Source of the DNA: Dendrolimus kikuchii
Lineage: Eukaryota; Arthropoda; Insecta; Lepidoptera; Lasiocampidae
Assembly (NCBI GenBank): GCA_019925095.2
Contig: CM034388.1
Span: 29,704,934 to 29,768,933, forward strand
Direction of reading: 5' to 3'
Length of the DNA stretch: 64,000 nucleotides
Shown: positions 61,330-64,000 of the stretch, in pieces
Numbering within the stretch: the first letter of the stretch is position 1
Layout: the number at the start of each line of letters is the position of its first letter
The notes under the pieces: generated by a model
Seen by the model: only the letters and a program-made list of their open reading frames with translations
The model's database searches: none
Told to the model about the DNA's origin: nothing
Position numbers and translations under genes: made by a program

Positions 61330-61920
61330 CAAGAGAGAGAGATAACTCTTTATTGCACACCAAAACATGCAATTACAAAAACAGACCATATTTAAAATAT
61401 TTTCTAGGCGATACAATAGGCGGCCTTATCGCTCAAAGCGATCTCTTCCAGGCAACCTAAATCAAAAACAAATTTGAATCAGGTGATGTAGGTGGTGCAG
61501 GAAAAAGGCAAGGGACACATAAATACTCAAACTAATTTAACAAATAAATATACAAATACATACATATATACATAGTCATAAATATAATATACAAATATAT
61601 ACATATACAATAATATATTACAAAATACATATATTATATAATAAATGTATTAGCATAATTATATTGTGTTAATCAGACATGGCTATTTATGGACAAATAG
61701 TGTTTTCTGAGTAAATTTCTAAATGTTGGTAAGGATTTGGCCTCTCTGACAGTAAGAGGTAGCATATTCCAAAGTTTGACAACCTGCACTGTAAAAGAAT
61801 TATCATAATAGGATGAAGTGTGTGCAGGTGTCATAAGTTTTCGATACGTATCAGAGCGCAAATTGTGGGCAGTGGATAGGCGAAGGAATTTAAAACGTTC
61901 CTTAAGGTACTACTAAAGAG
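61330..61920 (-). pseudogene. LINE-4 relative, C-terminus and 3' UTR
   Basis: A 62-codon minus-strand frame (61673-61861) has TPAHTSSYYDNSFTVQVVKL, WNMLPLTVREAKSLPTFRN and LRKHYLS, a LINE ORF2 C-terminus diverged from that at 13193. The 3' UTR has the stem-loop 61428-61442, CTTCCAGGCAACC and ends at AACTCTTTATTGCACACC near 61340. Confidence 0.7.
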
Positions 61921-62488
61921 AATACTTTTTAAATCGACATATAAACATAACTAAGACATTTCAGTAAGAAAGTCCTGTAGTATGAGCAAAATCAAAACGA
62001 TAAGCCGGAAACACTTTTCAAAAATACAGTATTAAGTTAATATAGTAGATTTGTACGAAATATTAACGTTTGTAATAACAAATACATGCATTAATTGAAA
62101 TTAACATTGTATTTTTTTAATGCGCTACTAATTGATGCATTAAAACTTCACTTTGACACTGAGGTTAACGCACTAATAGCTGATGTCATGTGGCATTTAG
62201 ATAATTTTCGATTGTAAGCCAATTTATTTAAAATACGCAATAATTTAATTAAAATATCAGGGTAATCAGGAGATTACATTAAAAATTATTCAGGATTTTT
62301 TTATAGTTTTTTTTTTCATCTGGCAACTCAATCGTGTTTGTCCCCCATTTAGCGTCTCGTGGCAAAAGTACAATAAAACAAATAGAATTGCTAGCGACAA
62401 GATTATTTGTAGCGTCTTCTACTCACGTCAATGCACTTATTTGGTAGTTTGAAAAGTAAATTGTCTATTCTATAGGTATATATTTTTT
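61921..62488. other. No recognisable feature
   Basis: AT-rich; nothing supported. Confidence 0.4.
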
Positions 62489-62681
62489 ATCCGTGCAGGA
62501 ACGGAGAAAGAACAAAATTTCCTACGGCCGAGCGGTCTGTCGTAAGAGGCGACAAAACAACTCACGGCCGGGTAGTAGGGTATTTGTCCGACTGGATAGC
62601 TACCACCCCTGGTCTAGAGTATGCCGCAATAACTTTGAGTTGTGTTCCGGCATTAGTGACCAGCTCCCAGTCTCCCTTAAT
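62489..62681 (+). mobile_element. SINE-A, 3'-truncated
   Basis: ATCCGTGCAGGAACGG to CAGTCTCCCTTAA; the LINE-2-like tail half is missing. Confidence 0.75.
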
Positions 62682-62877
62682 CCTTTAGCTCACTATTAGC
62701 ACATATGTGTCCGCGATGAGAGTGCAGATCGCGTTTGTGCACGTGATCGTTAATTGTGTTGTTGTCTCACTCTGTTTATATAGGAGTTGTATGATTTGTA
62801 TGAAATGGGTATATTTTCTTGGCATATTACGAGATAGTGATAGTGTTAGTCTTGCGGCTTTTTGGTACATCAATAAG
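62682..62877. other. Unassigned sequence between SINE-A copies
   Basis: A hydrophobic frame starting near 62716 runs on into the next SINE-A; I regard it as chance. Confidence 0.3.
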
Positions 62878-63042
62878 TATTTTTTTTATTGCAGGAGATC
62901 AACAGACAGGCAGACGGAAACATTCCACTTGATGGAAAGCGCAAAGTTGCTACAAATGCGCTGCTGCTCTCTTAAGGGAAACTGGAACCTGGTCACTAAT
63001 GCCGGAACACAAATCAAGGTTGTTATGGCGACATACTTTACC
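62878..63042 (-). mobile_element. SINE-A, internally deleted and 5'-truncated
   Basis: T run, ATTGCAGGAGATCAACAGAC, deletion of the GGTTACCATCGCC..CAACAC segment, then CTGCTGCTCTCTTAAGGG to CGACATACTTTA. Confidence 0.75.
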
Positions 63043-63197
63043 TGAAGAGTCAACGAGTCGTTTTGATAGATTAATTTCTATATATTTAAATATAAAAGCA
63101 ACTAGATCCAAATACAGTTAGTAGAGCTTAAAAATCTGCTTTAGTAATTTGAAACTAGCAGAATTGGTCCTCTACATGAGTACCAACATGAGAAGAC

Positions 63198-63508
63198 TTT
63201 TTTTTATTGCATGAGTTCAGCAGACAGGCAGACGGCCCACTTGATGGAAAGCGGTTACCATCGCGTATAGACATTTGCAACAGCAAAGTTGCAACAAATG
63301 CGCTGCTGATCTCTTAAGGGAGACTGGAACCTGGTCACTAATGCCGGAACACAACTCAAGGTTGTTATGGCGACATACTTTAGACCAGGGGTGGTAGCCA
63401 TCCGTCGGGCAAATGCCCTACCACCTGGCTGTGGGTTGTTAAGTCGCCTCTTACGCCAGGCCGCCCGGCCGCAGGAAATTGTATTCTTTCTCCGTTCCTG
63501 CACGGATA
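63198..63508 (-). mobile_element. SINE-A, full length
   Basis: T run, ATTGCATGAGTTCAGCAGAC to GTTCCTGCACGGATA. Clean copy with few differences from 54282 and 14292. Confidence 0.85.
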
Positions 63509-63548
63509 AAATATATATATAATTGTATATCGATAATTGTCTTGAGGG

Positions 63549-63658
63549 TTAAGAGAGCAGCAGCGCATTTGTAGCACCTTTTCTGTTACAAATGTCCATA
63601 GGCGATGGTAACCTTCCCATCAAGTGGGCCGTCTGCTTATCTGCTAAACTCATATAGT
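63549..63658 (+). mobile_element. SINE-A tail fragment
   Basis: AAGAGAGCAGCAGCGCATTTG to TCTGCTAAACTCATA on the plus strand, lying inverted next to the copy at 63198. Confidence 0.7.
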
Positions 63659-64000
63659 AAACACATCGCTGGTTGGCGAGAATACCGGCCCAACTAAAAA
63701 TTATCGATTTTAGAGAATGAGGTTTTTAAGTTTTTTTTAAAACGTTTTAATCCATATCTCAGAATGTATTTGGATTAATGAGGGTCTGACATTACTAAAT
63801 AAAAACCAACTTATAGAGGTAATAAAACAACTAAATATAATTTAATTTTTTTATTAAAATGATGAAAAAAAATCGTGAAATAAACTCCCGATCAGACATC
63901 AGTCGTTATTCTTGAGACTATTAATTACAAAAATCAACATAATTTAGCGTTAAAGGCTCCTAATAGAACAAAAACAAGATCTACAAAATTGTTTAAAGCA
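63659..64000. other. No recognisable feature
   Basis: AT-rich to the window end. Confidence 0.35.

Noticed and set aside
62707..63045. 112-codon hydrophobic frame
   Set aside because: Its second half is antisense SINE-A and the first half has no independent support.

Overview
This window looks like a transposon-dense stretch of an insect nuclear genome, most probably a moth or butterfly (Lepidoptera). The DNA is AT-rich and has no bacterial-style operons, rRNA genes or convincing complete host gene. It holds Helitron ends of the lepidopteran type (tails such as GCGGGCACAGCTAG followed by T), several tRNA-related SINEs, a short poly(A)-tailed SINE-like repeat in about twenty copies, jockey/CR1-like and RTE-like LINE fragments, mariner, a Harbinger MITE and solo LTRs. 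The species call is inference from element style; no database was consulted.

The only long intact reading frames belong to mobile elements: a full mariner transposase (23986-25011, minus) with TIRs and TA duplications, and a 5'-truncated LINE reverse transcriptase (22204-23640, minus). A second mariner (55700-56963) is dead. Most other open frames are antisense shadows of the SINE-like repeat or of microsatellites. Four short segments (10713-10881, 17002-17071, 30172-30316 minus, 60675-60948) have coding-like or splice-like features and are listed as weak host-exon candidates.

Layout: 1-4.8 kb is a nest of SINEs, Helitrons (one with a 118-bp internal tandem array) and a foldback-type TIR element. 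5-17 kb holds LINE 3' ends, SINEs, a hairpin element and a GC-rich LINE tail inserted in a SINE. 17-21 kb has an RTE fragment, a solo LTR and a three-level nest. 21-25.3 kb is the LINE and mariner block. 25.5-28.9 kb has a second hairpin element, a retroelement C-terminus, two Helitrons and an LTR lodged in a Helitron end. 30-36 kb has two solo LTRs with 4-bp duplications, a 152/161-bp tandem array and a GC-rich stretch. 36-49 kb is LINE-rich, including one LINE split by three separate insertions (40435-42605). 49-59 kb has Helitrons, LTR-like promoter repeats, the dead mariner and a Harbinger MITE. 59.7-60.7 kb is a 34-bp satellite with a 241-bp higher-order period. 61-64 kb has a LINE tail and four SINE-like copies.

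Family names used here are local labels: SINE-A (the poly(A) repeat), SINE-B and SINE-C (tRNA-related), LINE-1 (RT family at 22132), LINE-2 (family whose 3' end matches SINE-A), LINE-T (TATG-tailed), LINE-4 (stem-loop 3' UTR), LINE-5 (YADD family at 45571), LINE-6, RetroC (family ending near 26764), LTR-A, LTR-B and LTR-C. The main biological relations seen are that SINE-A shares its 3' end with LINE-2, that LINE-T is a repeatedly inserted family with clear target duplications, and that LTR-B inserts into TATA runs. Boundaries were read by eye and should be taken as accurate to a few bases only where a duplication is quoted.
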